DNA of 64,000 nt from Darksidea phi (Eukaryota; Ascomycota; Dothideomycetes; Pleosporales; Lentitheciaceae): positions 52,327 to 116,326 of the forward strand of contig JASJFT010000143.1 in NCBI GenBank assembly GCA_030770425.1. Reading direction: 5' to 3'. This document shows positions 1 to 9,949 of the stretch, piece after piece. The translations under genes were made by a program, and so were the position numbers. Each line of letters starts with the position of its first letter. Positions within the stretch are counted from its first letter, which is position 1. The notes beneath the pieces are model-generated. The model worked only from the letters and a program-made list of their open reading frames with translations, made no database searches and was not told where the DNA came from.

Positions 1-1830
1 AAAACTTTTCTTATACCTCCTCTCCTGCGTGGTGCGATTAACTGTCTGAATCCCAAAATGCGCGTCGAAATCGCCAAACTCCCAATTATCAGCAAAGCTC
101 CAAGCAAATGCCGCAATCACATCGACGCCATCCTCCCAGATCGCCTTCAACGCCTCAGACAGGAAGGCCTGGTAGTACCAGCTGCGTGGACTGTCGAAGA
201 GTTGGTCCGGTAGCGATTTCTCCGCTTCGCCGAAGACGGGGAAGCCGAATTCTGTGATGGCAATTGGGGAGCGGAATGTGTTCCAGAGGTAGGATAGGTA
301 GGTGCGGAAGTATGTTGGTGTGAGGTATACGTAGGATTGGCTACGGTAGCCGATGTTCCAGCCCGTTGCTGTGGTGGTGGATTGGGTTACGCAGTACGGT
401 CTTAGCGAATGCAAAGGATTCTTTGCGCAGTCCTGGACTGTGGAGCTTGGGGGTGGGCTGACGACTGTTGCCGTGTATGGATCTATGGAGAAGAAATCTG
501 CAGTTCCGTTTAGGTATTCGAGGTCTGCAGCTGTAAGGGGGATGTAGTCATGAATAGTATCTTTGAAGGAGGAGGGGTAGTCTTTGCCGAGGAAGATTGG
601 ATTGGCGAAGGTGGCGAGTTGGAATGAGTTGAAATGGTTTGCTGCGTCTACATCTGCCGCGTTTTGTGGGTCTCGAGGCACGCCGAAGTTGTCGTTGAAT
701 TTGAGGGAGATTTTGCCTGTGCCGTTTACTTCTTCCTTGTAGAAGTGGTAGAGTCGCGCGTGCGCTTTGAGCACTGCATTGACACTCTTCCCGTTGCGGG
801 AACCGAGGAGTGGCTCGTTAAAGGTAAACCAAATAGGTACTCTGTCGGCGAAGTGCGTCATGAGGATTTTGCCATAGTGTACGAAGGCGTCTTCAAAGGA
901 TACATTTCCGTAGCTGGATTGGAATCCAGCGTCAAGGTAGCCGATTCCTGTGCCGGGCGTGATGCCTATGTCGGACAGGTTGGCGTAGAATTGCAGCGGA
1001 GTATCGGTGTGGATGAGCGTGATGGTTGGTAACATACCCTTGCTCAAGATGAAGTTGACAAGGTCATCGTAATGATCTAAACCATGTTTGTTCACTGGGG
1101 AGCCTGGAACGACAAAGGGCAGGATACGCGACCAGGGGACGGAGAAGGAGTAGTATTTCACGCCCATTGCGGCGATGCGCTCGATGTCTTGCTTATAGAG
1201 GTAGTAATTCTCGTTCGTCACGAAGTCCGGTGAGGCGGATGGGTTTGAAATGGTCAAGATGTCTGTGAGTGCTGGTGTTCGTCCTTCATCTGCGATAGCA
1301 CCTTCGATTTGCACGGCTGAGCCCGCGACACCGAGCATGAAGGACGGGGGAAAATAGTAGCAGTCCCGAGGCTTGAAGTACTCCGGCGGGGGGAGAATGA
1401 GTTCGCTGGTGGGAATAGGGGTGGGTGAAACGGTTGTGGAGTAGATACCGCGGGTGAAGTTGCTCAGTGGAACAGCGTTCCAAAGCGCGCTCCATGACGC
1501 GTTTCCGTATGGGTTGTCAGCATCAATGGGTGCTTGTGTGATGGAAGGCTCCCAATTTCCCCATTGATCGGTCGAGAGGTTCGGAACGAGATGACTGAGA
1601 GAGGCGTATGGCGGTGCATAGAGAGTCGTAGTTGTTGGAGCTGGTACTGATGTTGCAGTGCGGACTGTTTCTGTTTGGGTAAAGCGGAAGTCCTGGAAGG
1701 TGTAGGATGGGAGGGCGGTTGCATAGGTGTTACTAATTGAGCATTGGGAGCGCGATGAAGGCCCCGAGGTAGGAATGTAGACTTGTTGGGCGAGGACCGC
1801 TGGCGCGTAAAGCAATACTTTTGGGAACAT
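1..1830 (-). CDS. GH1 family beta-glucosidase-like protein, secreted, 3' end cut by window edge
   Basis: The frame is open from the ATG at 1830 to base 1, about 610 codons without a stop, so the C-terminus lies outside the window. The first residues, MFPKVLLYAPAVLAQQ, look like a signal peptide, followed by a Thr/Pro/Ser-rich stretch of about 100 residues. The glycosidase core shows FTFNEP (about 811-835), the GH1 acid/base Glu motif, and ITEFGFP (about 245-265), where the nucleophile Glu sits in TEFG instead of the usual TENG. By family it should hydrolyse beta-glucosides outside the cell or in the wall; its substrate cannot be read from sequence. No intron is needed. The long N-terminal extension before the barrel is seen in a subset of fungal GH1 proteins. 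Identification is firm, substrate is not. Confidence 0.88.
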   Translation of the reverse strand, partial: MFPKVLLYAPAVLAQQVYIPTSGPSSRSQCSISNTYATALPSYTFQDFRFTQTETVRTATSVPAPTTTTLYAPPYASLSHLVPNLSTDQWGNWEPSITQAPIDADNPYGNASWSALWNAVPLSNFTRGIYSTTVSPTPIPTSELILPPPEYFKPRDCYYFPPSFMLGVAGSAVQIEGAIADEGRTPALTDILTISNPSASPDFVTNENYYLYKQDIERIAAMGVKYYSFSVPWSRILPFVVPGSPVNKHGLDHYDDLVNFILSKGMLPTITLIHTDTPLQFYANLSDIGITPGTGIGYLDAGFQSSYGNVSFEDAFVHYGKILMTHFADRVPIWFTFNEPLLGSRNGKSVNAVLKAHARLYHFYKEEVNGTGKISLKFNDNFGVPRDPQNAADVDAANHFNSFQLATFANPIFLGKDYPSSFKDTIHDYIPLTAADLEYLNGTADFFSIDPYTATVVSPPPSSTVQDCAKNPLHSLRPYCVTQSTTTATGWNIGYRSQSYVYLTPTYFRTYLSYLWNTFRSPIAITEFGFPVFGEAEKSLPDQLFDSPRSWYYQAFLSEALKAIWEDGVDVIAAFAWSFADNWEFGDFDAHFGIQTVNRTTQERRYKKSF

Positions 1831-2654
1831 GGTTGCTTTTCTTGAAGCGAAAAGACGCTTGGGGAGGCACAGTTTCTAAAATACTTCATATACGGAAGCT
1901 ATGGGAAGTGCGGCCGCGTTAATTCATGGCGGTAAGGGCCCAAGAACCGGCTAGCACTCGAAGATGTCCTGAAAATACAGGTGGGGTAAGCCTCGGCTGC
2001 GGAATGTGGGGGAATATCACTACGTAGGTATACTTGACCGACCAATGACATTTTACGGTGCAATTACCCCTTCAGGGTGGTCCTTTAACTTGCGGGGATG
2101 AGGAACTAGATGGGCCTTTAGCTCCGCGTCAATGCGGGGAAAAGCTAACTTGGATCATAGCTGAACCAATTGCTACGGGCAATTAGAAATGTAGCAAGAA
2201 AAATTGAACATGCTGCATTGACAGATGAGACTGGTGTTGAGAGACGGCGATATTCGATCGTCGTCATGTGTTGTGAATACCAACGATCCCAGCAAAGCAT
2301 CTAAAATTCGGAGATATGATGTGGATCAATTTGATTTGGGGAAATCGAGCTATTGAAAAGCCAGGTAGCAAAGAGAGCCCCCCTAAACCCCTAACCCAAC
2401 GCCATAAACGCAGGTAGAGCATGTTGTACCCCTCTGATTTTGAAAGTTAACACCTTGAGCGATCCAAACAGTCTGGAGAGGTTGGAGTAGAAGAAGGGCG
2501 TCCTACCGTGACACGATTGATCCGTCATGAATACCACCTCAACCTGGCATCGCAAAATTGCCCTTGAGCGTGCAACCGATGAAGCTCCGGAAGCAAGGTC
2601 GATACACCATCATAGCTGCCTAAGTAGTCCTCGAAGCAAGCTATCAATGGTCCT
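1831..2654. other. Intergenic region between the GH1 gene and the SNRNP27-like gene
   Basis: Holds the promoter of the GH1 gene and the 3' flank of the SNRNP27-like gene. Apart from the short telomere-like run listed separately, I see no gene; the open frames here have no recognisable product. Confidence 0.6.
2381..2397. repeat. Short telomere-like (CCCTAA) run
   Basis: Reads CCCTAAACCCCTAACCC, nearly three units of the fungal telomere repeat. Such telobox-like runs occur upstream of fungal translation and ribosome genes and at old repair scars. It is too short to call as a former chromosome end. Confidence 0.5.
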
Positions 2655-3254
2655 TCAGCCCCTCGATGGCGACAGCGGCCTGTTGAATCCACCCTGGCGA
2701 TTCATGTACTGTCTCGCCGTCATCTTCTTGTCCCGCCTGATACCAAAGTTCTTATCATTCCCCGGCACCTTGGTATTCTTCGTGCTCTTGAAGCGCCCAA
2801 AGCCCATGGTCTGCACCATTTCCCAAGTGTCGTCGTCCATGCCCTCAGGTCGGCCTTTCTGCGGCTCCTCGTCCATCTTCACCTCCGCATCCTCGTCCTC
2901 CAGCTTCGCCTCCGCGCGCGAGCCGGGAGCCTTGACGGGGCCACCGGGTTTGTTGGAGTCTTTGCGCGGACCGGGAGCTGCGCCTCGGGGGCCCTTGGGA
3001 AGGTCGCGGTCGCGGTTGCGAGTGTCACGATCGTCGCGCCGGTCGGTGTCCCGACCGCCTCGATCCTTCCTGTCTCTATCATCCCGGCGCATAGGCGAGC
3101 GCGAGCGATAGCGGTCGCGCCGGCCTACGCGATCTCGTGGGCTTCGAGATCTACGGTCGCGGCCTCGTCCTGCGCCTCGGGGGTCTCGGTAGTCATCTCT
3201 GTCGCGGTTTCGATCGCGCGGTCGTTCGCCGCCATCGCGCCTGTCGTTCGCCAT
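2655..3254 (-). CDS. U4/U6.U5 tri-snRNP component, SNRNP27-like
   Basis: 199 residues in one exon. The N-terminal ~90 residues are an RS/RD-rich tract (many RDR, RSRS and DRD units), followed by an acidic linker with DEDAEVKMDEE. The C-terminus carries the family signature: a MGFGRFKSTKN stretch and then ARQYMNRQGGFNRPL at the very end. In the SNRNP27 family this C-terminal tail is the conserved part and is used in the tri-snRNP, in the nucleus, for 5' splice-site selection. The start at 3254 (MANDRRDGGE) gives a protein of normal length for the family. It is followed downstream only by non-coding sequence and shares orientation with ELP5. Confident on family. Confidence 0.9.
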   Translation of the reverse strand: MANDRRDGGERPRDRNRDRDDYRDPRGAGRGRDRRSRSPRDRVGRRDRYRSRSPMRRDDRDRKDRGGRDTDRRDDRDTRNRDRDLPKGPRGAAPGPRKDSNKPGGPVKAPGSRAEAKLEDEDAEVKMDEEPQKGRPEGMDDDTWEMVQTMGFGRFKSTKNTKVPGNDKNFGIRRDKKMTARQYMNRQGGFNRPLSPSRG

Positions 3255-3787
3255 GGTGGGTTGATGGTGAGCTGTCTGGCGTAAAATCGGTGTGGTTTAA
3301 GTAAATTTGTAGTTGAGCAGCGTAGGTGATGAACGCCAAGACGTGGTGGTCGTGCCTGCCTTGGATTAAAAGATTAGGTAAGTGAAGGTTGCCGAACACG
3401 GCGGCAAAAATTCTCTAACGCGGCCCCGGATCTATCCCGATTAGTCACCAGACGGTTGCAAAGATATTGCTTCAATCGTATCAATTTTCAGTGACAACAA
3501 AGTACAAGAAGCAATAGACAGTCACATGACAATCTAATGACGTGTACACATGTATGCAATGCAGAGGTTGTTATTTTTGTGACTAGTATGTGTATGTAGA
3601 GTTACTAAAGAAAAGGGTTTCGGATCGGACATTTGAAACTGGGCCAGAACCCCAATACCAAATGAACGCCGAGGGCCATGCTATGCCATGCTCCTTGTAG
3701 AGCACTCCCAAATTGACCGCCCATCCCAACGCCATGATATGCCCAACTCTTGCGGCCATCACCAGAATTTCGACTCGTCCGGGATGC
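3255..3787. other. Intergenic region between SNRNP27-like and ELP5 genes
   Basis: Carries the SNRNP27-like promoter (CT/CA-rich on the minus strand near 3260-3300) and the ELP5 3' flank. Open frames here are not supported by any family signal. Confidence 0.5.
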
Positions 3788-5089
3788 TCATATCTCATCC
3801 TCCTCTTCGTCGAAGTCATCCTCGAAACCCATGTCGTAGAGAATGCGACCGCCTTCACCACCCTCTCCCTTCTGCGCATCGAAGTACGGGAGCACAACGC
3901 CTTCGCGAGCTGCCTTCTGTTTGTCGGTAAGGCCAAGGTTGAAGGTCGACTCTATCTCGTTTCCAGCAGCATTGACCCAGCCGGTAATATCTTTGTTGCC
4001 ATATGCGGGCACTTGGTCGAGCAGGACGAGGAACTCTTGCTTGAGGGTACCGACAGTCATGCCAGGGAGCGGCGGGTTGTAGTCCTTCGCTCGTGCATGG
4101 CGAAGGAAGTAGGTCTCAGTCTCTGAGCGACCTGACTTGTGGCGGAACTCGCCTTCCAGAACAATACCGCGGTGGTCGTTCGCATTAAGACACTGGACGA
4201 CGCCTTCAGCGCCTTGAAGAAGGCCATGGGTTGGCTCGGGCAAGCTGCGCTCTTTCGCTGCCTTGGCGGCAAGAACATGGGCGAACGACTTGCAAGTAAT
4301 AACAGACGTAGCCATGAACTTCAGGACCTCGAGCGACTGCGGGACGTAGGCATTTTCGGGATTCATCTCGGCCAACATGTCTCGGTGATAGATGCCAGTG
4401 AGGGTGGAGGCGAACTTGACGACGACGAGGTTGAAAAGCGCTCCCATATCAATGTTCTTGACGTTCAGAAGGTCATAAAGGGAGTCGACAATAACGAGGC
4501 TCTCCTTGAAGCCCTGCATGGCCTTTTCGATCTCCGCGAGGATCTCCGAGCCGGTGTGGTCGCCATAGGCGGGAATGTAGCGGATGGACGGGTGGAAGCT
4601 CATGGCTTCAAAGGCGACGAAAACCACATTGATGTTCCGGGAGAGAGCGCGGCGGATGAGCTCAGCCGTGAATAGCGTAGCGCGCTGATTCAGGTCATCC
4701 AGAACGAGAGTGAAGGGAGACGCATTGGTGCGAATATTGAGGACTTTGGACATAAGGTGGATGCAGTGGCGCTGGTACTGTACCAGACTGACTGGTCGTG
4801 ACATGCCTGCGGGTTTGCGACCTTCGATGGATCGCCTACGAAGGCCTCCGGTGTAGCAGTTTTTCTTGATCCAGCCGTCGCAGTCGGGGCGGCGGGGGTG
4901 AGGCTTTCGCGGGCCTCGCGGACCAACAGCTTGAGCACGAGTGAACGCAGCCTGACACTGGTTTACCAAGTCAGAGAGCCACTTGGGGATACTACCATCG
5001 TCTGGGAGGATATGTTTGACGAAATCAGGTCTACTGAGAGCTGCCTCCCAACCGATGTTAGTGCCAGCGAAGTTGCTCGTGTCCGTCAT
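3788..5089 (-). CDS. ELP5: Elongator complex protein 5 (ELP5/IKI1 homologue)
   Basis: The C-terminal ~330 residues match ELP5: SPFTLVLDDLNQ near the start of the RecA-like fold, IVIDSLY-type strand (SLVIVDSLYDLL), then the highly conserved ESTFNLGLTDKQ / VLPYFDAQ block and an acidic tail (FDEEEDEI). Elp4-Elp5-Elp6 form the ring that binds tRNA in the Elongator complex, needed for wobble-uridine modification; it acts in the cytosol. The start is uncertain. ATG 5089 (MTDTSNFAG) has an AAAATGAC context and gives 433 residues, about 95 more than usual; ATG 4804 (MSRPVSLVQ) gives 338 residues, the normal family length. The frame stays open further upstream to 5353, but that part looks non-coding. 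An undetected intron between 5089 and 4804 is possible. Confidence 0.85.
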   Translation of the reverse strand: MTDTSNFAGTNIGWEAALSRPDFVKHILPDDGSIPKWLSDLVNQCQAAFTRAQAVGPRGPRKPHPRRPDCDGWIKKNCYTGGLRRRSIEGRKPAGMSRPVSLVQYQRHCIHLMSKVLNIRTNASPFTLVLDDLNQRATLFTAELIRRALSRNINVVFVAFEAMSFHPSIRYIPAYGDHTGSEILAEIEKAMQGFKESLVIVDSLYDLLNVKNIDMGALFNLVVVKFASTLTGIYHRDMLAEMNPENAYVPQSLEVLKFMATSVITCKSFAHVLAAKAAKERSLPEPTHGLLQGAEGVVQCLNANDHRGIVLEGEFRHKSGRSETETYFLRHARAKDYNPPLPGMTVGTLKQEFLVLLDQVPAYGNKDITGWVNAAGNEIESTFNLGLTDKQKAAREGVVLPYFDAQKGEGGEGGRILYDMGFEDDFDEEEDEI

Positions 5090-5701
5090 TTTGCTTGATT
5101 CGAGAATGTAGATTTGCTTTGTCGTGCTTGGGATAATCCGCGGGGAATGGAAGGTTGGGTAGAGAGGAAGTTGAGAAGAGAGTGGATGTGCGAAATGGAC
5201 GAAGAGGTGGGCGGGGCGCGGGTTTTGTAGACCGTAAAGAAGTGAGGGGACTGGAAATAAGTGGGGGGGCTGGGAGTTAAGGCAGACTAGTGAGAGGTTA
5301 CTGAAGTCATAGGCATACCTTTGAAGGGCTGCGGTGAAAGAGAGTGCTTCCACGAATAGTTCAGTGAGAGATGTATCTAGCCTCTCCAGAACAATACTAA
5401 GCTATTATCTCCTACCCACATATCCGTTCCAATTGTTCGCGATGGACAAAAATGCTCTCGTCGCTTGAACTAAGATATTGTGGTTGGTTTGGCGAAGTGG
5501 TGATGTTGAACATCTAGTGGTGAATCGTTTTCTCGTGCGCGCTAGTGCGAATTCGCACTAGCGTAGTCGGCGTTAGGCAGTTATGATGCCGTCCCCGCAG
5601 CCGTCCACTTTACGCAGGTCTTGGGGGAAGATATATTCGATGCTTCAAGCCATGTTCTTGTCAAGCAATGTAATGCTTCTGTTCCCTTTTGAACTGTTAC
5701 C
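5090..5701. other. Divergent promoter region between ELP5 and the SDR gene
   Basis: About 0.6 kb between two genes transcribed away from each other. Contains the 24-bp perfect palindrome listed next. No coding signal seen. Confidence 0.5.
5540..5563. promoter_or_regulatory. Perfect 24-bp palindrome in a divergent promoter
   Basis: The half-site CGCTAGTGCGAA is followed directly by its exact reverse complement, centred on GAATTC between 5551 and 5552. Its place midway in the shared ELP5/SDR promoter suits a binding site for a symmetric dimer, but that role is inferred only from symmetry and position. Confidence 0.45.
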
Positions 5702-7145
5702 ATGACGCAGCAAAACGCACAATCAGCGAAGAACGCACAATCAGCGAAGAACGCGAAGAAGGAACAATCAGCGAAGCCACCGCGCCCGCAATCCCCTCAT
5801 TTCCCACCACACAATGCGCCCCGTGTCTGGTTCTTGACGAGAGGCTCCGCTCCTATTGCGATTGCACTAGCACGACAGGTCCTCGACCACGGGGATTACG
5901 TGGTAGCTGGCGTTGTACCGCTAGAGTTTGAAAAAAGAGAAGGTCAGAGTGAGGACTTTCGCAATTTCCTAGAAGACGTGAAGAAGACCGAGCGTTGGAG
6001 AGAGCGGTTGAGAGTAGTTGGGCTAGACGGAAGGTAGGGCGCCAGCATCAGCGATGTCTTCCGTTTAGGGACCAGGCTAAGCAAAAATTGTTGTAGGATC
6101 GTTGGACAGTGCCAAGCTGCAATTGCAGAGGCCGTCGAAGCTTTCGGTCGTGTGGATGTCTTGCTCGGTAGCACTAGCGAAGGTAAGTGGCATCTTTACG
6201 AACTGCTTTTGTATATTCTGATACTAGAGCGAAATCACTCTAGCCGTCATTGGTGCTGTCGAAGAGCTGGCGCAAAGCAATCGGACCCTTACTCTAGTGC
6301 AAGACACCTTCGAAACCAATTTCTTCGCCAATGTCAACATTATCAAAGCTGTATTGCCTATTATGCGGGAGAGAAAGAATGGACATATCATCATGTCAAC
6401 CGGAATCAGTTCGTTAGCCTCGTCCGATATCAATGTGCTGCAGACTGACGTTCATCAGCCGGTCATCTAGGCACACCGGGCCTAGGCATGTACTGCTCAT
6501 CACAATGGGCGATCGAAGGATATTGCGATGTGGGCCTCCCCACGCTTGCAAAGGTACTATATGCTGATCCCATAACAGAGCCTCGCCTATGAAGTCGCCC
6601 CCTTTAACATTAAAATGTCCATCGTCCAAGCCAATATGGAAGTCAACGTGCTCACCAACAAAATGACGTCGGTCCCGCCAATGCATGCATACCTACAAGC
6701 CGAGAACCCCGCCCCACTCGCTCGCGACATCTTCTCTGGCATCCTCGACAAAATCGACCGCCTGAACAATCCTTCCGCAGCTCCTGATGTCACATCACCA
6801 AGCGACAGTATGTCCACCACTAGTCTCGATGCCACACCGCATGAGCCTTCTATGGGCGACTTGCTTAGTTCTGATACGGTCACTTCACTGTACGCGCCAT
6901 TGCCGGCTGTTGTGAAGAGCTCATTGATTGCGGAGACGGTACATGCATTAACGGCGATTGGTGGACATGATAATCCACCAGCGAGGCATATCGTTGGGTT
7001 CGAGGGCGTTACGGCTGTGAAGGAAAAGTTGAAAACAACGAGTGAGGAGTTGGAGGATTTCATTGAGGTTAGTAACGCGGTGGATATCGCAGCGCGCGAT
7101 CCTGAAGCTTCTGTAGAAGGCCAAGGCCACCCAGTCATACTATAA
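5702..7145 (+). CDS. Atypical short-chain dehydrogenase/reductase, multi-exon
   Basis: Exon 1 (5702-6033) starts MTQQNAQSAKNAQSAK, an internal repeat coded by an imperfect 18-bp tandem DNA repeat (about 5708-5780), then a degenerate nucleotide-binding strand (VWFLTRGSAPIAIALA). Exon 2 (6097-6182) gives AFGRVDVLLGSTS and exon 3 (from 6244) FETNFFANVNIIKAVLPIM and HIIMSTGISSLAS. A later exon has PGLGMYCSSQWAIEGYCDSLAYEVAPF. The order is that of an SDR fold. The classical Tyr-x3-Lys site reads YCSSQ, so the catalytic Lys is Gln, and the glycine-rich loop is altered; related fungal SDRs with the same change exist, so this may be a low-activity or specialised member. The introns at 6034-6096 and 6183-6243 fit phase; the joints near 6405-6465 and 6523-6572 are less certain. 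Substrate unknown. Confidence 0.75.
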
Positions 7146-7631
7146 AGCCTTGCGAGCTATAGATAAGTACGCGTACACGTTTTTTGTTTAGCTCCGTCAC
7201 GAGAAATATCTTTCGAGGGCTCTGCGCATTTGGTATCTCCGACAGAGACGGCTCACAGGTTGCTTAGTGAAGTCGTCTAGACTGTTTGAAAATCTTCGTG
7301 AAAAAATCAGGCTTAAATCGTATTCGGCTATTATCGACTAAGTGGTAGCCGTCGCGTAGCTGTAAACTCGCGGAAGAACACCAACAGGCGACACAAAAAG
7401 GTATCTCGTCCGGAGTATGTTGATACGCAAAAAGGTTGTTGAAACTAGATAGAAAGTTGAGATACAGCCCATTGGTGATGCTGTGCCAAATATCCCTGCT
7501 GCAATGCATCTAGCCGTACGAAGCACCAATGATAAACCCCAGCACTCTGCATAACCGCCAGGAATATCTCTTTCGGCCCCACCACTTTTCGAAGATGACA
7601 GAACCTTCACTCAGTAACGCCTTCGAACGAA
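7146..7631. other. Intergenic region upstream of HET gene 1
   Basis: About 0.5 kb. Open frames on both strands lack any recognisable signature; taken as SDR 3' flank and HET promoter. Confidence 0.45.
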
Positions 7632-9949
7632 ATGGACGACGAGCCCGAGCAATCTGCCTGTCGAGAGATTGCCGGGTACTGGGAGCGCAGAAAGGAGAAT
7701 CCAAAGCTGCTATTCGCTGACCCGTCTGCGTCTTGGAAGCAGACAAATACATGTGGATGCGGGCTATGTACGGTGATCTCGGCTGCCTTAAGGGGCGAAG
7801 ATGGCAACGAAACAACGACGGAGGATGACGACAAAGATACAAAGGTTACGATCCAATTTTCACCGTCCGGTATGATACTTAAAATGGGCGAGAAAGAGAG
7901 AGAAATCTTTACTTTACAACGTACGTATACATATTCATTCTGATCTAAAATTCGCTTCGACAAAAGTGTTGTTGGCGCATTCCAAGATAATATGCCGTCC
8001 CTGTAAGTGGCGACGACGCGTTAAGGGTGCAATAAGAGTATGTGCAAGGCCTTGTATTAGACTCTTCCTCTTTTATAGATATATTACACCTAATATATAT
8101 CTATTAACTAGATATCCTGAGCTAAGACAAGGCCTTGTAGACATCTTTGTTACCCTCTTACCGCATTGTCGCTACTAGACAGGGTCGCGTGTTACTTTTA
8201 AACTCGATAATATTAGGAGCTTCTTGTTTCGTATCAGCACAGTAATAAATGTGCAGGGTCTATGTATGCAAACACAGAAACTTTCCTTCGAAGAATACTG
8301 TGCTAACACTCAATTACATAGCTCACGAGCTCGACCAAATCCCAACGTCGACCTCCATCACTGGATCAACAGCTTCAGAGCAGAGTTTCGAGACGGCAAT
8401 GCGGTGGTTAAAAACTTGCCTAACAACACACAAGATGCTCTGTCCCCGCCTCACCGTCAACCAACTACCAAGCCGCGTCATCGACACTACACCCTCTTCC
8501 TCGCAGCCGTCTTGCGTAAAACTGATCCAAGTCTCTCAAGAACGAGGTCACTACGTAAGTCTCAGTCACTGCTGGGGCCCACGGGAACACCAACCACTTC
8601 GAACCACGCTCAGCCCTGACACCTTCTCTCAATACAAGGCCGGTATCAACGTCGAGCATATGCCGAAAACGTTCAGAGATGCAGTCGAGTTTACAAGGAA
8701 AATAGGTGCGCAATATCTATGGATCGACTCGTTATGTATCATCCAAGATAGCACCGAAGACTGGGAGATCGAATCGGCACAAATGGGAAATATCTATCGC
8801 AACGCGCTCATTACTCTCGCCGCTTCCGCTGCGCCCGATGGCCGCCACGGCCTATACGTCTCCACTGACGAACAGTACGTTGACCGTCCGCTTTCGTCAT
8901 TGATAGGCCAAGAAGACGAGAGCATTCGATTTCGCACACCACTACCGCATGAATCGGCAAAACACCCTCTGATGAATCGAGGGTGGGTCTTTCAGGAGCG
9001 CCTTTTGAGTCCAAGAGTATTACATTTTGGACGACATGAACTAGTCTGGGAGTGTGGCGAGGACATGACGTGCGAGTGCTCAGGATTTTCTATGAAAGTC
9101 TATAACTCGCGCGACAAATGGCTTGAGCCAAAAGCATATCTACATCCCGAGAGTCTTGCTGGACTCCCGCAGACACAGGTAGTGGATATCTGGCACAAAG
9201 CCGTGACAAGTTTCTCTATGCTGGGACTGAGTGTCGAAGCGGACATTCTGCCTGCGATTTCAGGTATAGCAAAGATGGTGAAAAGGGCGAGAAATGGAGA
9301 ATATTTGGCGGGCTTGTGGAAAGAGAGTTTTGCCTGGGATCTGTGTTGGATCACGTCGCAGCCGGCGAACGCGAGGCGGCCTGAGCGCTGGAGGGCACCG
9401 AGTTTCTCGTGGGCGAGCGTGGTTGCTGGTGTAGATTATACGGAGTTGGGGTCGTTGAAGTCCGGCATGAGGTGGAATCCATTGTTCGAGCATATCAAGG
9501 TTATCGAAGGAAAATGTAGCCTGGTTGGTGTCGATGAGACGGGCGCTGTAAAGGATGGGTTTGTCCTGCTGTCGGGTACACTGATTCAAGCAACAGTAAC
9601 TTGCAATCAGTTATCAGGCAAGTGGGACGTAGTACTCTTCGGCAAGCAGATATTTCCTATTGGCTTCTCTCAAGATTACGAGTACGACGTTGATGGACCA
9701 CATCGGGTTGAAAGCGGGCAAGTCGTGTATCTTCTCAAAGTCATTTCAATGGAGAAGAAGACTGCGGAGAGAGATGATCAGTGGACGGTTTATTTGGTTT
9801 TGAGAAAGACTGAAATGAGAGAAAATGGCGATAATGGGGTGTACGAGCGGATCGGTTTGTGCAAACACGTAGGAGATCGACAGGATAGGCTTGAGGCAGT
9901 TTCGGGACGCGACGCGGTTTTCCTTAATGTAGAGATTAGGATCATCTAG
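7632..9949 (+). CDS. HET-domain protein (heterokaryon incompatibility type), copy 1
   Basis: Exon 1 (7632-7920) encodes MDDEPEQSAC and a CGCGLC motif. A 401-bp intron (7921-8321: GTACGT donor, TGCTAAC branch site, TAG acceptor) leads to exon 2 (8322-9949); phases match and give 638 residues. The three HET blocks are clear: YVSLSHCWG, then LPKTF-type (MPKTFRDAVEFTRKIG) with YLWIDSLCIIQDS, then NRGWVFQERLLSPRVLHFG. In fungi HET domains act in cell-death reactions after non-self recognition. The intron is several times longer than the ~50 bp usual in this window because it holds an inverted-repeat element. Its partner or allelic specificity cannot be read here. A second HET gene lies at 28990-30988. 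Confidence 0.85.
7999..8184. mobile_element. MITE-like inverted-repeat element inside the HET gene 1 intron
   Basis: A 186-bp unit whose two ends are inverted copies. Left end 7999-8060 begins CCCTGTAAGTGGCGAC; the reverse complement of 8184-8123 begins CCCTGTCTAGTAGCGAC. Both arms run on to GCAAGGCCTTGTATTAG / ACAAGGCCTTGTCTTAG, giving arms of about 62 bp around a short AT-rich core. No coding capacity. No convincing target-site duplication was found, so the family is not assigned. Confidence 0.65.

Noticed and set aside
8020..8060. GGTGCAATAAG inside the intron element as a mimp-type end
   Set aside because: The resemblance to mimp ends is partial and internal; the element's true ends are CCCTGT.
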